Part shown: piece by piece, positions 1 through 11,389 of the stretch
Layout of the letters: each line of letters opens with the position of its first letter
How positions within the stretch are numbered: the first letter of the stretch is position 1
NCBI GenBank assembly: GCA_024516155.1
Contig: JAJJXM010000040.1
Coordinates: 372,001-436,000 of the forward strand
Direction: 5' to 3'
Length of the DNA: 64,000 nucleotides
From: Pyronema omphalodes
Taxonomy: Eukaryota; Ascomycota; Pezizomycetes; Pezizales; Pyronemataceae
The notes under the pieces: model-generated
What the model was told of the DNA's origin: nothing
Databases searched by the model: none
Seen by the model: the letters and a program-made list of their open reading frames with translations, nothing else
Translations under genes and position numbers: made by a program

Positions 1-120
1 TCAGTAGCATATGGATGCAATAAGAAAATATACCATACCCATACCCATAGCTATATGTGGTAGCTATATGTAGTAGCTATACGTACTTCTTGAACGGATG
101 ATGGAATGATGGAATGATTT

Positions 121-240
121 ATAGCTTGTTATTGTATAGCTTGTTATTGTATAGCTTGTTATTGTATAGCTTGTTATTGTATAGCTTGTTATTGTATAGC
201 TTGTTATTGTATAGCTTGTTATTGTATAGCTTGTTATTGT
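121..240. repeat. 15-bp minisatellite, 8 copies
   Basis: Eight uninterrupted copies of ATAGCTTGTTATTGT, directly followed by a second array with a different unit. The array is open in frame on the plus strand only because of its periodicity; it is not a gene. Confidence 0.95.
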
Positions 241-244
241 ATAG

Positions 245-594
245 CTTATTATCTTATTATCTTATTATCTTATTATCTTATTATCTTATTATCTTATTAT
301 CTTATTATCTTATTATCTTATTATCTTATTATCTTATTATCTTATTATCTTATTATCTTATTATCTTATTATCTTATTATCTTATTATCTTATTATCTTA
401 TTATCTTATTATCTTATTATCTTATTATCTTATTATCTTATTATCTTATTATCTTATTATCTTATTATCTTATTATCTTATTATCTTATTATCTTATTAT
501 CTTATTATCTTATTATCTTATTATCTTATTATCTTATTATCTTATTATCTTATTATCTTATTATCTTATTATCTTATTATCTTATTATCTTATT
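245..594. repeat. 8-bp minisatellite (CTTATTAT)n
   Basis: About 43 near-perfect copies of CTTATTAT start where the 15-bp array ends. The last residues of the 15-bp unit (TTATTGT) resemble the 8-bp unit, so one array probably seeded the other by slippage. The plus-strand ORF across both arrays is a repeat artefact. Confidence 0.95.
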
Positions 595-1070
595 ACTGAT
601 TATTATTTTTTGTACTGATCATTATTTTTTGTACTGATTATAATTTTTTTTTTAATTTTTTTTTTAATTTTGCCATGCTACAAACCATACAAACCATACA
701 AACCACCAAGTTCCACAACCAAAAACAAAAACAAAAACACCCCACACCCCGCACCCCGCACCCCGCACCCCACACCCCACACCCGCACCCCGCATACCAC
801 ATTCCACATACCAATTCCATAGATGCGTAATAATTGGGGGGCGTCATGATACTTCTGGATTTTTTGTTTTATGGTATATATCCGGTATATGCTATGATCT
901 GGTATGATACACTTGTCTTGGTCTAGATCACTATATACATGTAGGTAGGTAGATGGCGGCGTTTATGTACACCCCTTCCTATTCCCTCCTATTCCTATTC
1001 CAAGCCCTCCCTCTGCACCTGAACCACGGCACCGCACCTGTACCAAACCCACGCCCCATGACACGCCCCA
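595..1070. other. Low-complexity intergenic stretch
   Basis: A-rich and T-rich tracts are followed by a C-rich block of CACCCCG/CACCCCA units (about 738-795). No coding signal was seen. It lies downstream of RRG7. Confidence 0.6.
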
Positions 1071-2983
1071 TCACCGCACCATATCCTCAACAACAACCCC
1101 ATCAACAGTAATAACAACCTCAGTTTTCAATCCCTCAGTGGATTCAATATATCTTTCCCCAACGCCCACACCTCTCCCAATCAAATTTGCAGTGGCTTGG
1201 TTCCAGAGGAGTTGTTTGAGGATTCCGCCTGAGCGGAGCGAAGCTGAATTGAGTGAAGAGGGTGGCTGTGAGGGGTTGAAGCCAGAGGAGGAGGATTCAG
1301 CTTGTGAATTAGCTACAGTGTCGTCGGTGGAGATTTCCGGTTCTGGTTGTGATACCGGTGATAACTTTCTGGGACGGCCGCGTTTTTTCTTTAGAGGCTC
1401 TGGGATGGCAATGGGTGCTGCGAGGATTTCTGCTGCCTCCCCGCTGGACGGGGTGATGAGTTTCTCGGCTGCTGCAGCTATATCGGCTTCTTGAATTTCT
1501 GCGGCTGTCTCCGCTGCTTTTCTCTCCCTCTCAGCGTCCTCGACTTCCTTTCTTCTTCTCTCGGCTTCATTAAACTCCCTCTCCGCCTCCTCGGGATCAA
1601 TTTTATTGTAATACGCATCTTCCATGGGCATATTATCACCCTGTTCGATCGAAAATTCCGGAGGGGTGATATAAGCAAACACCAGAGCTCTTCTCGACAG
1701 CACAAGATGTTTTCTTATGCCGGGGGTGCAAGGAGTAGTAGCACATAATATGCCTATCGCTGGTGTATTCGGGGCTACTAATCCCAGAGTTCCTTCGAGT
1801 TCTCTAAGGTATTTTGGCCCGGATTTGGTGGTGCTTTTGCATTGGACCAAGACTGGGATTGGGGTGGGTTTGTAGGCGGTTTCACTACTTTCGCTACTTT
1901 CGTTGCTTTCGTTCCCAGTGCCTGATGATGTTGATGAGGTTTTGGTTACGGTGGCTTCGAGTGAGGAGGAAGATGTGACAATACCTTCCTCGGGGGAAAT
2001 TGATGATGCTGTATCCCCAGGTGTAGTCTCGGAAGCGGCCGTAATATTCAGTTGCTCATCGCTTTTCCCCAGTAACTCGGACTCGGGTTCGGGTTCTAGT
2101 GCAGTCCCAGATACCGATGTTGGTTCCCACGCCCATGTTTCTTTGGTACTAGAAGCGGGTATCCAGTCCTGTGCTGAATATGCGGCTTCTGAAGACGGCG
2201 ATAATCCTGCCTTTAACCTCGCCTTTATTTCATCTGGTCCCTCTAGCTCTGGTGATGAGGATGATTGGGAGGTTTTGTCGACCGAGCTAGGGAAGCTGGT
2301 AGGTTTAAAGGGTAATCGTAGACTAGGAGGTACTGGAGGTGTCCAGGTGCCTCTAAGATCGATGCCGCGGTCCGAACGCCCACCACAACGGGTCAAGGAC
2401 ATGCCGAGACGAGAGAGGCGAGAGAGGACCGTATATCTAGCTAAGGCGGTTAGTAAGGCTCATCTGGAGGGTGGGTGATGAGAATCATTATTAGAAGAAT
2501 TGTTTTGACGGGTATCTCGAGAAAATTTTCGAGATCCCAGAAAGCATTTTGAGCAGTTCAAAGCGGTAGCTGTAGACAGCTTCGTGACATTGTGATAGAG
2601 CCACGATGCTCACAAAGCTCACTGAAACCACTTATACAGGCTGCTTTATGTCCTTGTTTTCACAGGCTCTTCTACTGAAACACGCCTTGAAGAAAATCCA
2701 CAGTTTGAAAAATCCAAAAACAAGCTCCACCATCCACCATGCATCTTCTTGCCAGCAAACAAAAAAAATTTAAACTGGAAATGCAAAGGTTTCAAACTTA
2801 CTCAAACATGGTGCCTACATAGACAGTTTTATCGGCCGTCAACCCCACAGCCCTAGCATACCGTTGAAAGGATGGTATGTCATGATGTAGGGGGGTAACT
2901 GGATCATTTGCGCGCGTTGCGGATGAACTGAAGGCGCGTCGTGCCGCTGACGGACGCGTTGCAGTAAGAGGAACACGCATCAA
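1071..2983 (-). CDS. RRG7: RRG7-like mitochondrial protein (Mrr-type nuclease fold)
   Basis: Two exons, 2983-2802 and 2436-1071, give 515 aa. The intron (2801-2437, 365 bp) has donor GTAAGT, a perfect TACTAAC and acceptor GCTAG, and splicing restores VGTMFE-YTVLSRLSRLG across the junction. The family (required for respiratory growth protein 7, DUF2034) acts in mitochondria, and the N-terminus fits: about 25 residues rich in Arg, Ala and Ser. Mrr/restriction-like core motifs are visible: E61, GRSDRGIDL around D87, and VQCKS with Q259 and K261, followed by KYLRELEG. A Ser/Thr/Glu-rich insertion of about 160 residues (roughly 93-250) splits the core between GIDLRG and QCKS. The C-terminal third is charged coiled coil with a KKKRGRPRK basic patch. 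Divergent from eIF5A. Family assignment is firm; nuclease activity is not shown. Confidence 0.85.
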
Positions 2984-3908
2984 AGGTGGCAGAATAGTGA
3001 ACCGTCCAAGGATTCCGTGTTTTATGTCTTAGGGCTAAAGCCCTATGGTGGCATGCAACCAACTTGGGCAGGCACGAGATCGATGTCGAAGATTGGTTTG
3101 ACAGAACAGACCAATCGCTAAGCGCAGGCACAAGGACAGCGGTGGCTGTGCGGGTATTGGAAAGTGTATGGTGGACGATTGGATCACGTGGAAGCACGAT
3201 GGGTTACCCGCACTGAGACGGGAAGGCAAAAGAGAGTCGAGACTGGAAGAAATTTGCAGTTGGAAAAGATGAACTTGTCGGACTCGCCTATGCCTTGCCA
3301 GAGAGACTTGCAAGTTGCAGACTTTGTCAAGCTTCGTCGCACTTTGCTCCTCTTGTCAAGTTCGATGCGCCACGTCTAGATGCCACGGTTGACGGACAAG
3401 ATGGACGCGTTGCAACAGGATTTTCGCGACGCTGGTTGCTTCTGGATGGCTGGCTCAAGGGCATAAGGTCCAAGTGCGCCCATCCCAGTGTCGTGATGGT
3501 CAACGGAAACATCGCAAACTTTTGCAGATGGCCTCTTCAACTAGTTCTTTTGCAACGATGCCCGCTCGACGGCTTATCCAGATTCGGCTTGGCGTGTGAT
3601 GGCTATCGGCCAATCATACGGCTAACCTGCTGTAATCCCTGATGTGGCACAGGCTTGGCAATGGGAGAAAAAAAAATAAAACTGAAAATTATGAGAGAAG
3701 TGGGGTAGGCTAATGCCTGTCCCCGGGCGACCACTTGTGACGTTCGTTGCCCCTCTTCTTGCTTGACACACCATCCCCCCCCCCCTTCTTGCTGTCTTTC
3801 CACCACCTCTCTTCCTTCCCCAAAACCACCCCGAATTCCACCACTCCACCGCATCCCGACTTCTCCCTTCATTTTTTTCCTTCTTTACGACCTTTAACGT
3901 ATCCAAAA
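2984..3908. promoter_or_regulatory. Divergent promoter region between RRG7 and eIF5A
   Basis: This 925-bp gap separates the two divergent start codons. The eIF5A side (about 3765-3905) is strongly pyrimidine-rich on the plus strand, with a C11-12 run and CTTCCTTCCCC-type stretches, as is common before highly expressed fungal genes. No open reading frame here looked genuine. No specific factor site is claimed. Confidence 0.5.
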
Positions 3909-4760
3909 ATGGCCGACACCACCGAGAACCAGAAGGATGAGGTGCGTCTTCTCTCTCTCTCTCTCTCTCTCGACGCGAGACAAACGTCGTCCCTGCTTTA
4001 CCTGTCGCGACCGATTACTTCTTGCACTGTGGCTTCATCCTCTTCCCAATGGTGATCAATCTACCGCAAAGGAATGGATGAGCACTTTTGCTTCGCGAAA
4101 GGGCGGGGGCGCGGGCATACGACGTCTGGCTTAAAGATCTCGAAACATCACCGAACTGCTGTGTATACTGACTCAATGTAGAAGCTCGAGTACAATGTCG
4201 AGTCTCAGGGAGAGTCCGGTGCCTCTGCCACCTTCCCCATGCAGTGTTCCGCTCTCCGCAAGAACGGGTATGGCTACCAATACGTCCTCTCGCTCTCTAC
4301 AAACCAGTGCTGACAGATTGCAGACACGTCGTGATTAAGGGACGTCCTTGCAAGATCGTCGATATGTCCACCTCCAAGACCGGAAAGCACGGACACGCCA
4401 AGGTCCACTTGGTTGCTATCGACATTTTCACTGGAAAGAAGCTCGAGGAGTTGTGCCCTTCCACCCACAACATGGACGTCCCCAACGTCACCCGTACTGA
4501 GTACCAGTTCTTGTACATTGAGGATGATTTCCTCCAGCTCCTCAAGCCCGATGGATCTGAGAAGAACGACGTCCGTGTTCCTGAGGGAGAGGTCGGTGTC
4601 GCCATCCGCAAGGCCGAAGAGGAAGGAAAGGATATCCGTAAGTTTTGTCATAATCTGGGCTATAGAAACAATGCTAATTCCTTAACTAGTTGTCACCATC
4701 ATCTCCGCTATGGGTGAGGAGGCTGCTATCTCCGTCAAGGACGCCCCTCCTGCTAAATAG
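3909..4760 (+). CDS. eIF5A: Translation factor eIF5A (hypusine-containing)
   Basis: Four exons (3909-3941, 4182-4267, 4324-4637, 4690-4760) encode 167 aa. The introns are 240, 56 and 52 bp with donors GTGCGT, GTATGG and GTAAGT, and all junctions are in phase. The protein is cytosolic, binds the ribosome and relieves stalling during elongation and termination. The hypusine loop [14 protein letters not shown] is intact; the modified lysine is K61 here because the N-terminus is about ten residues longer than in yeast or human proteins. It continues with the family hallmarks [19 protein letters not shown] and a C-terminal OB fold ending [16 protein letters not shown]. The first intron lies just after the eleventh codon and begins with a long CT repeat. 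Identity is certain. Confidence 0.97.
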
Positions 4761-5315
4761 TCAAAAAAAAGTTGGCATATAACAATTGACTGCTTTTTTT
4801 TCCGTGTCCTTTGCCAGTTTCTCACCATTTGCTTGCAGAAATGAGTCGCCCGACCGTCTCGTGGTTAAATCTGAAAATTGGGGGTTTCAATTTTTTTTTC
4901 TTTTTTTTCGAGGGCAATTGGATTTTTTTGCGTTCGCCTGGAGCATTTGAATTAAAAGGGTATGGAATTTCAAAAATTGCTCGGTCGTCATGTGATTTTG
5001 TTTCTTCCTATCGGAATGGATTCTTGTTGCGCCATATACAAAACATTTTGGGGTTACATACAATAAAATAGGTGATGCTGCAAACAACCTCCAGCTACTG
5101 AGTTATTAATGCACCGGGTTGATCTCATGAATGCTTTTTATCCTGAAGTGACGTACGCCTAATTCGGTGTTCGCCGCGTCGTGCCTATAGGTACACGGCT
5201 CCCTCGATAAGCGACGACTTTCAATCTCGTGACTTGTCAACCATTTCAACCATGTACTAAGCAAGTCTTGTTTCCAAAATTCTGGTGCTGCCGGGCCGTA
5301 CTTGATCGCATTATG
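4761..5315. other. 3' flank of eIF5A, no gene seen
   Basis: The eIF5A 3' region has T-rich and A-rich runs (4792-4801, 4890-4910) and no coding signal. It ends at the TA dinucleotide that flanks the inverted-repeat element. Confidence 0.5.
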
Positions 5316-6180
5316 TACAGTTGTAAAAAAAAAAAAAGGGGGGGGGGGGGGGGGGTTCAAAACGCATTCACAGGCGTAACCTGACGGGTCTAACGTGTTA
5401 TCGTTGAGGGTAAGGTATTTTCCGGCGGTAGCAACAATAAACAGTTAGAAGGCGGATTCAATGCATATTCATAAGATAAATGTTCAGTCATTTTAATACG
5501 GAATTACAATCAAAAATGTCTAAGCATCTGTAATGCCTAGTTTTTCCAAAGAGTTATGCACTGAAAAATGCTTGATTTTTGCAAAACATGTAACATCTTT
5601 AAACTGTTGCTGTCACAAACATTTTGTAATCGGAAGAGTTTTTAGAAGCGTTTTCGAACAATATGCAAACCTTTTTGAAAAATAACGGTTGGAGAACAAC
5701 TTCTGAATGAGGACTAGCCGCATCACATTAGCTCTGCACTGAATTCACTTGAAAGGCCAAGAGTGATGATGCAAATGCTGTCGTGAGAAACTACACGTCT
5801 AGACCAGAGCCAATTTGTTTTTTTCTACGTTTATTTTCGCCTGATGGACACTAAAGATGCCAGTTTATATTTTGCAGCTGTTGAAAAAACATTTCGACAG
5901 TATATACAGTATTGAATTCAAAAATGGATTATTGGACATAGCACTACAGACCATCTAAAAATTACGAAGTGTTATGGCGTTCTCAAAGTATGCCGATGTT
6001 TACATGCCGCAATGTGTTTTAAGCGTTCAAAGAGTTTGCACAAAAAAACGCTTTCGATATTACGCGCTTACAGCGTGAAAAAATGTCTATATATCGCTAA
6101 AAACCTTTCTCGCGGGTAGAAACGTTTCAAAAACATTTTCAAACCCCCCCCCCCCCCCCCCCCTTTTTTTTACAACTGTA
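5316..6180. mobile_element. MITE-like element with terminal inverted repeats and TA duplication
   Basis: The left end reads TA|CAGTTGTAAAA and the right end is its exact complement, TTTTACAACTG|TA. Each end continues inward as an A tract (13 left, 8 right), a G tract (18 left, 20 right) and then GTT(C/T)(A/G)AAA. The unit CAG...CTG spans 5318-6178 (861 bp) and is flanked by TA on both sides, as expected for target duplication by Tc1/mariner-type transposases. The interior is AT-rich, stops occur in all frames and no transposase motif was found, so it is non-autonomous. The inverted ends are directly visible; the superfamily is inferred from the TA duplication. Confidence 0.8.
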
Positions 6181-6282
6181 TTTATTCAACCATACTCTGG
6201 AGACTGAGCGAGGCCTGAAAGGCCTATTTATTTATTTATCGATTCATACGCTGACCGAGGCCCAAAAGGCCCATGCAGGACT
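6181..6282 (-). mobile_element. Two tandem LINE-like 3' tails
   Basis: Read on the minus strand, 6282-6224 is TCCTGCATGGGCC... then GGCCTCGGTCAG, GTATGAA and an (AATA)n tail. A second, diverged copy follows directly (6223-6179: GGCCTTTCAGGCCTCGCTCAG ... GTATGG ... AATAAATA). The same motif order occurs on the plus strand at 59139-59204. GTATGA followed by an (AATA)n tail is typical of 3' ends of fungal Tad-type LINEs, so these are probably severely 5'-truncated copies. The inverted-repeat element abuts the tail at its TA. Confidence 0.5.
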
Positions 6283-6545
6283 AAAACAACATCCGAAACC
6301 TTGGCCTCGTGATCTAAACCCCCTAATGAGGCCCCCTAATCTTCTACACCCATATAAACCGTCAAACAAAGTACGAAAGAGAAATACAATGAGAAAAAAC
6401 AAGAGAATCGAGAAAGAGGACATCCTCAGTCTCCCCCTTGTCCTGTCATATACTGGTCACCTCCTCCAGCACCCACCACCATGTCCTCTTGAAAGCCTGT
6501 GGTATTGCCACTCGTCATCTGCCCTCTCACTTGATGATTCTCATG

Positions 6546-6564
6546 CCCCCCCCCCCCCCCCCCC
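6546..6564. repeat. Poly-C tract, 19 bp
   Basis: An uninterrupted run of C, one of at least nine G/C homopolymers of 11 bp or more in the window. Confidence 0.95.
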
Positions 6565-6838
6565 GCTCCCTCTCTGCTTCTGTCTCCTGCTTTTCCCACC
6601 TCGCCTCCCTCCCTTTTGTCCATTCACCTTCGCCAGGGTTGCCGGTCTCGGGTTGTCATTCCCCAGGATAATCTGGATTTTAATTCCACCGCTGCGGACA
6701 ATATCTTCCCATTGAAAGGTCTATGCAGAACATATGTATTATACGCGGTGACTGTAATTATTGGCTGGTCTGATTTATACGCGATTATCGAATTGTCTTA
6801 ATTGGAACCTTATCAACTCCTCCTTCGGGCCTGAAGAT

Positions 6839-6877
<39 letters not shown>
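6839..6877. repeat. (AT)n dinucleotide repeat
   Basis: About 19 AT units without interruption. Confidence 0.95.
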
Positions 6878-6879
<2 letters not shown>

Positions 6880-6956
6880 TCTTGAAGGAGAACTTGAGTA
6901 GTTGGTGGGTGACTTTGACTTCCAGATATATATTTTTTTGTGTGTTATGTTAGGTA

Positions 6957-7037
6957 ATTATTGGTATTGGTATTGGTATTGGTATTGGTATTGGTATTGG
7001 TATTGGTATTGGTATTGGTATTGGTATTGGTATTGGA
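6957..7037. repeat. (TATTGG)n hexanucleotide repeat
   Basis: About 13 perfect copies of TATTGG. It reads through as YWYW on the plus strand and YQYQ on the minus strand, which creates artefact ORFs. It is followed by two copies each of ATTCCCAG and ATTCCTGG. Confidence 0.95.
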
Positions 7038-9414
7038 TTCCCAGATTCCCAGATTCCTGGATTCCTGGATTTATATATGAAGAGAAAAGATGAAAAGAAA
7101 AATGAAATGGAAAATGAAATGTTAGACTTGGGTTTATATTCATAAAAGCATCGCTATCCTGTCTCGTCTTGTGACCGTTTTCTCTTTTGTGGATAGATCT
7201 ATCTATCTATAGAGTTTAGAGAAGGGTGGGGAGGGTGAAAAGGTGCTTCTGTATTTATGTAGCAGGTTTTGTCTGTATATCGAGAGTTACGGCAGATAAG
7301 TAGATTATATAGGGATATTATGGATATTATGGTTCGTGGGGACTATATCTATATCTATGTCTATATCTATTTGTTATCTATATCTATTACCAACTTCTTG
7401 ATATAAATGATCTTGATTTGTGAAAGAAAATTTATGAAATTTGTGAAGCCAGTGAAGTTGTGAGGTCGTGAAGTCGTAAAACTCGGGAAATATCAGGAAA
7501 CTGAAAATAGCATGATGGATGATAATAGATATTGATATGTAATCTCGTAGATCCTAATATTTTGACATGTTGATATCCTGGTATGGTATGTATACCAACC
7601 GTTTCCGTCTTTGTCTTTGTCTTTGGCTTTAGTTTATATAAAATTACCCGCTGTGACGCTTTCTATGTTGTGGTTTCATTTTGTAGAAAACAAGATGGAG
7701 AATTAGGAATTATCGTTGATATCAATGTAGAATGAATGTGTATTGCGGTTTATTGTTATGTATATATGGTATATCAGAAGGGTCACACGACTCATGACTC
7801 ATGGAGTTTATTTATATGACTTTCATGATTTGTATGATTTTAAGCATAATATGTCACGGCATTTATCCGGGGTAATACTAATCAAGTGTAGTAAGTATAG
7901 TAATAGAGCCACAAAGAGCCACTATCTAGAGAGTATGTACATATGAAATCAGCCTGAACTCCCAAACGGGAGATCCTTTTAGCCCCACTAGCATATCTTT
8001 AAACTTAAATCTATAGCTGTATATGTAATCATAAGATCGAATCTTCAAGTTTTTTCAATTATCAATTATCAATGTTTAATCTTTAACCTTTCAATTAACC
8101 CTCTTCTTTTGTCTTATTCCACATTGACGCTCCCTGTAAAAAATATCGTCGTATGTACGAAACCATACGACGGGTTATTTCACATGTCTATGCTAGTTAC
8201 TTTCCGGAATCGTATGTACTTACAATTCATGTTTCATCTTTCTTATTCCGGAAACACTTCTACCTGGCATCTGGTTGTTTAACTATTTTTTACCATGTTT
8301 TTATCCGGTGCTATGTAACATACATGCTACATCCATAGCCTGCTGCCTGTTGCCTGTTGCCTTAGGCTTTGAGCTTACAGCCTTGTGCTGCGAAATATAG
8401 CCTATCCCTGTCGTGTTAGCGGCCGAAACGGATGAACAGTGGACTGGATGGACTGGATGGTAGCTTGTGAGGATAGTATGTATCTGTACTCCAGAATTCG
8501 CGGGTTTTGATGATATGGCATGGTTTTTTGGTATGTTGCGATTTTTGGTATGTATGGTGGGTTGTAAGTATTCTCTGTAACATTCCTAAGAACATATGCT
8601 GATGACGCTAGCTATGATCCTATCCCCAGACTTAACTTTCAAGTCACTGTGTATGTAAATATAGTATAAGGCTATAAGCTAATACATAGAACAACCCGCA
8701 GCTCGGTTAAACACGGACTCGCCTTATAAGGCGTTACTATGGTTACATCTGTAAACGTCTGATACTAGATAGGTAATAGTGATAGTGAGCCATAGGCTAG
8801 TTATAGCGAGACTACGTGGATTCAGGACATGGACATGAGATTGAAATCTTCATTTGTGAGATAATGGAGTATTCTTCTATTGGTATTAGATAATGCTTAT
8901 ACATATGGGGCAATCATCAGAGACTAGAGTGAACCAGGTATGGAGCTTTGTAAGATGAAGTGTAACAAAGATATGGAACTGAATATTTCAGCTCTTGGTT
9001 TTATCTAGGTTTTTGTGTTACAACTGATTGCTTGGGATTTTCTTAGTGTCGAAGGAGTTTGTCATATCGAGGCTTTGGAATTGAATAGAGATTCGAAAAT
9101 AAACAGAATCACGGCATTAACACACACACACACATAGATGGGGCTGAGTATTTTCGGGCTACCATTTCCTTTCTAACGTACCAGTAATCCAAAATTGTTT
9201 CCATCAACTTTCTATCATCATAATAGATTGCCTCATCTTTCTGCCCTGCTTCACACGGTTTACTTTCATTGTGTTGGCAATTACTAACCCGCTGTGATAG
9301 CATCTTCATCTTTTTGGGTATCTCATAAGCCTCCACCTCTTATTGCTGTTGCGCCATCTGTCTCTCTTGAACTTCAATGCTTTCGGTCTCCGTCCAAGCC
9401 CCCTTCTATTTTGG

Positions 9415-11389
9415 CTACAGTTCCGGACTCACAACAGCTTCCCTAGGCGGTGGTAATTCCGGTTCCTCGTCACTATTCTCCGCATCCTGCTGCTCCTGAC
9501 TCGTCTCATCCCCTTCCCTGGCATCCTGCTCCGGACCGTCACTCATAATCCTCACAGCATCCTGTATCCCCCCACCCACCGCCATCATCTTCCGCCTCCT
9601 CTCCTCCCTTCTCGTCCTCACAATATGTTGATGCAATTGCACATCCAACGCCGTAACAACCTGCATCAACTCCTTCCTCTCAATACCCAACAAATCCGCA
9701 GCTGCCTGCATAAGCGTCCTAAGCTGTGACGGTAAATCCTCTTCAGTTGTGAAATAAAGATATTCCTCTCCTGATCTTATCCCTGGTGCTTTCTCTTGGA
9801 ACACCGTTGCTTTGTTAAGGTCCACTAGACGAGTTTGAAGATCACTCTTCATATCCTTAGTATTTGGTGATGATGCTTCTCCCTCTCCTTCTGTTGTTGT
9901 AGTTCCCTCCTCCGCCGCCGCCGCAGCAGGAAGATCATGCGTCTCTGGTTTTCCAATGGGAAACAAATTCAGAAGTCCCTGGGGTAAGTTATTTGGATTT
10001 TTGACACCCGAACCACCTTCATCATTTGTTCCCAGCCAAGTTTTTTCATACCATTCCAAGTACCAATCCATATCCTTATCCTGCATCATGAAAACATCTG
10101 ATTCCATTACATCCACCTGCAACTTTGATTTTCCTCCGAAAGCTCCTTCTTTATGCAGATTTCCATGTCTTGCATCATTTCCCTCTCTCAGAAACTTCTC
10201 CCATTTTGGCCATGGTAGCTCGGTTGCCAAAAGATCTGTATTCCTCTCTGGTTTCCTCTTAACTCGGTCCAATCCATAGGAAAGCTTAACGGCGATAATC
10301 ACTAACGCCATCAGTTTAGCATCCGGCCAATGTCCCTCCTTTCTACTCGTCAACCCTTTCTCCAACGACGGCCATTCAAAGGTAATAAACAGTTCCTCAG
10401 CTAGCCATTTCGTAGCTGTATAAATCTCGAGTGGTAGTCCAAGTTCATTGATATATCCAGCGAGCAAGAGTTCCTTATTTATCGGAGGGAACGTAATACC
10501 GAACTTTTCATGAAAAGCAACAATCATATTCCGAACCGTAGTATGCAGTACACCTCTTTTAACCGCATGCGGAGGATCAAAAGATCTCCAATATTCCGCC
10601 GATAATTTCTCTTTCATAGCTTCTGGGATTTCGTTGATAGCTCGCAGATAGATAAGTTGTTGAGATTCAACCCAGCGGTAGAAATCTCCCAGATTGACGC
10701 CGGTTTTTAATAAGAGTAATCCGAGGTAGCAGAGAGAGAGGGATTCAATTAATTTTGGACGATCGGCGGCTTTGGGAACTCGCTTTTGACGACGGCGACG
10801 GGAGGATCGTGTTGTGGAAACGGTGCAGTCACTGTCGGAGGTGTAGAGATAGCTGCTGGCCGAGGATTCGCCATCGTATTCTGGACCTTTACTGCTAGCT
10901 CTTGATGTAGGTTGTGAAGCTGCAACCTCGGGGAGTGTCCAGGTGAGGATTTGAAGTCGTAATGCCCATAGATCTCGTACAATAATCTAGCAGTGAAATC
11001 ATTAGTCCCCTCTTGATCAAATCCTCCTCTCCTCTTCTTGTATAAAAAAGGAACAAAGGACATCTAATACCACCTACCTCCAACTCCTCCCCCGCACCCA
11101 TCGTTTTAACCAACCACCAAACCTGTTTCTGCAACAAGATCTGGTAGCATTTGATATAAAGCTCAAACCCCTTCCTTCCTCTCAAAAGTTTCAAAACCTT
11201 CCTAACCTCAGTCTTTTCCCTTCTTGCTGCTCGTCCTACTTGTCCGAACCCCTCGTCATCGGCCTCCATCTCTACCTCCCCCGATTTTAAGTGCCCGTTT
11301 CGACAGTACCATTGTCCATCTTGTAGTGTGTATCGCGTTTGTTTGCAATTGTCGACTCCGCAGCGACCCATGCGGCGCGTTTCGGCCAT
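9415..11389 (-). CDS. RRN7: RNA polymerase I initiation factor Rrn7 (TAF1B/TFIIB-like)
   Basis: Two exons, 11389-11078 and 10986-9415, give 627 aa. The 91-bp intron has donor GTAGGT, branch ACTAAT and acceptor GCTAG, and the junction restores EELE-IIVRDLWALRLQ, a conserved stretch of the family. Rrn7 is the TFIIB-like subunit of the core factor that recruits Pol I to the rDNA promoter in the nucleolus. The N-terminal zinc ribbon is complete: C10-X4-C15-X13-C29-X3-H33. It is followed by the cyclin-like region (GFELYIKCYQILLQKQVWWLV; then SLCYLGLLLLKTG and the AEYWRSFDPP block). A basic linker SRRRRQKR lies in exon 2, and the last 60 residues are acidic and Pro-rich. The length is typical of filamentous ascomycete Rrn7. 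Confidence 0.9.

Larger units (their letters stand above)
6283..9414. other. AT-rich intergenic region with microsatellites
   Basis: About 3.1 kb without a convincing gene. It contains the repeats listed separately, short (CTATAT)n runs near 7340-7390 and a (CA)n run near 9120. The short ORFs lack family motifs, splice continuity or coding-like composition. Confidence 0.5.
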
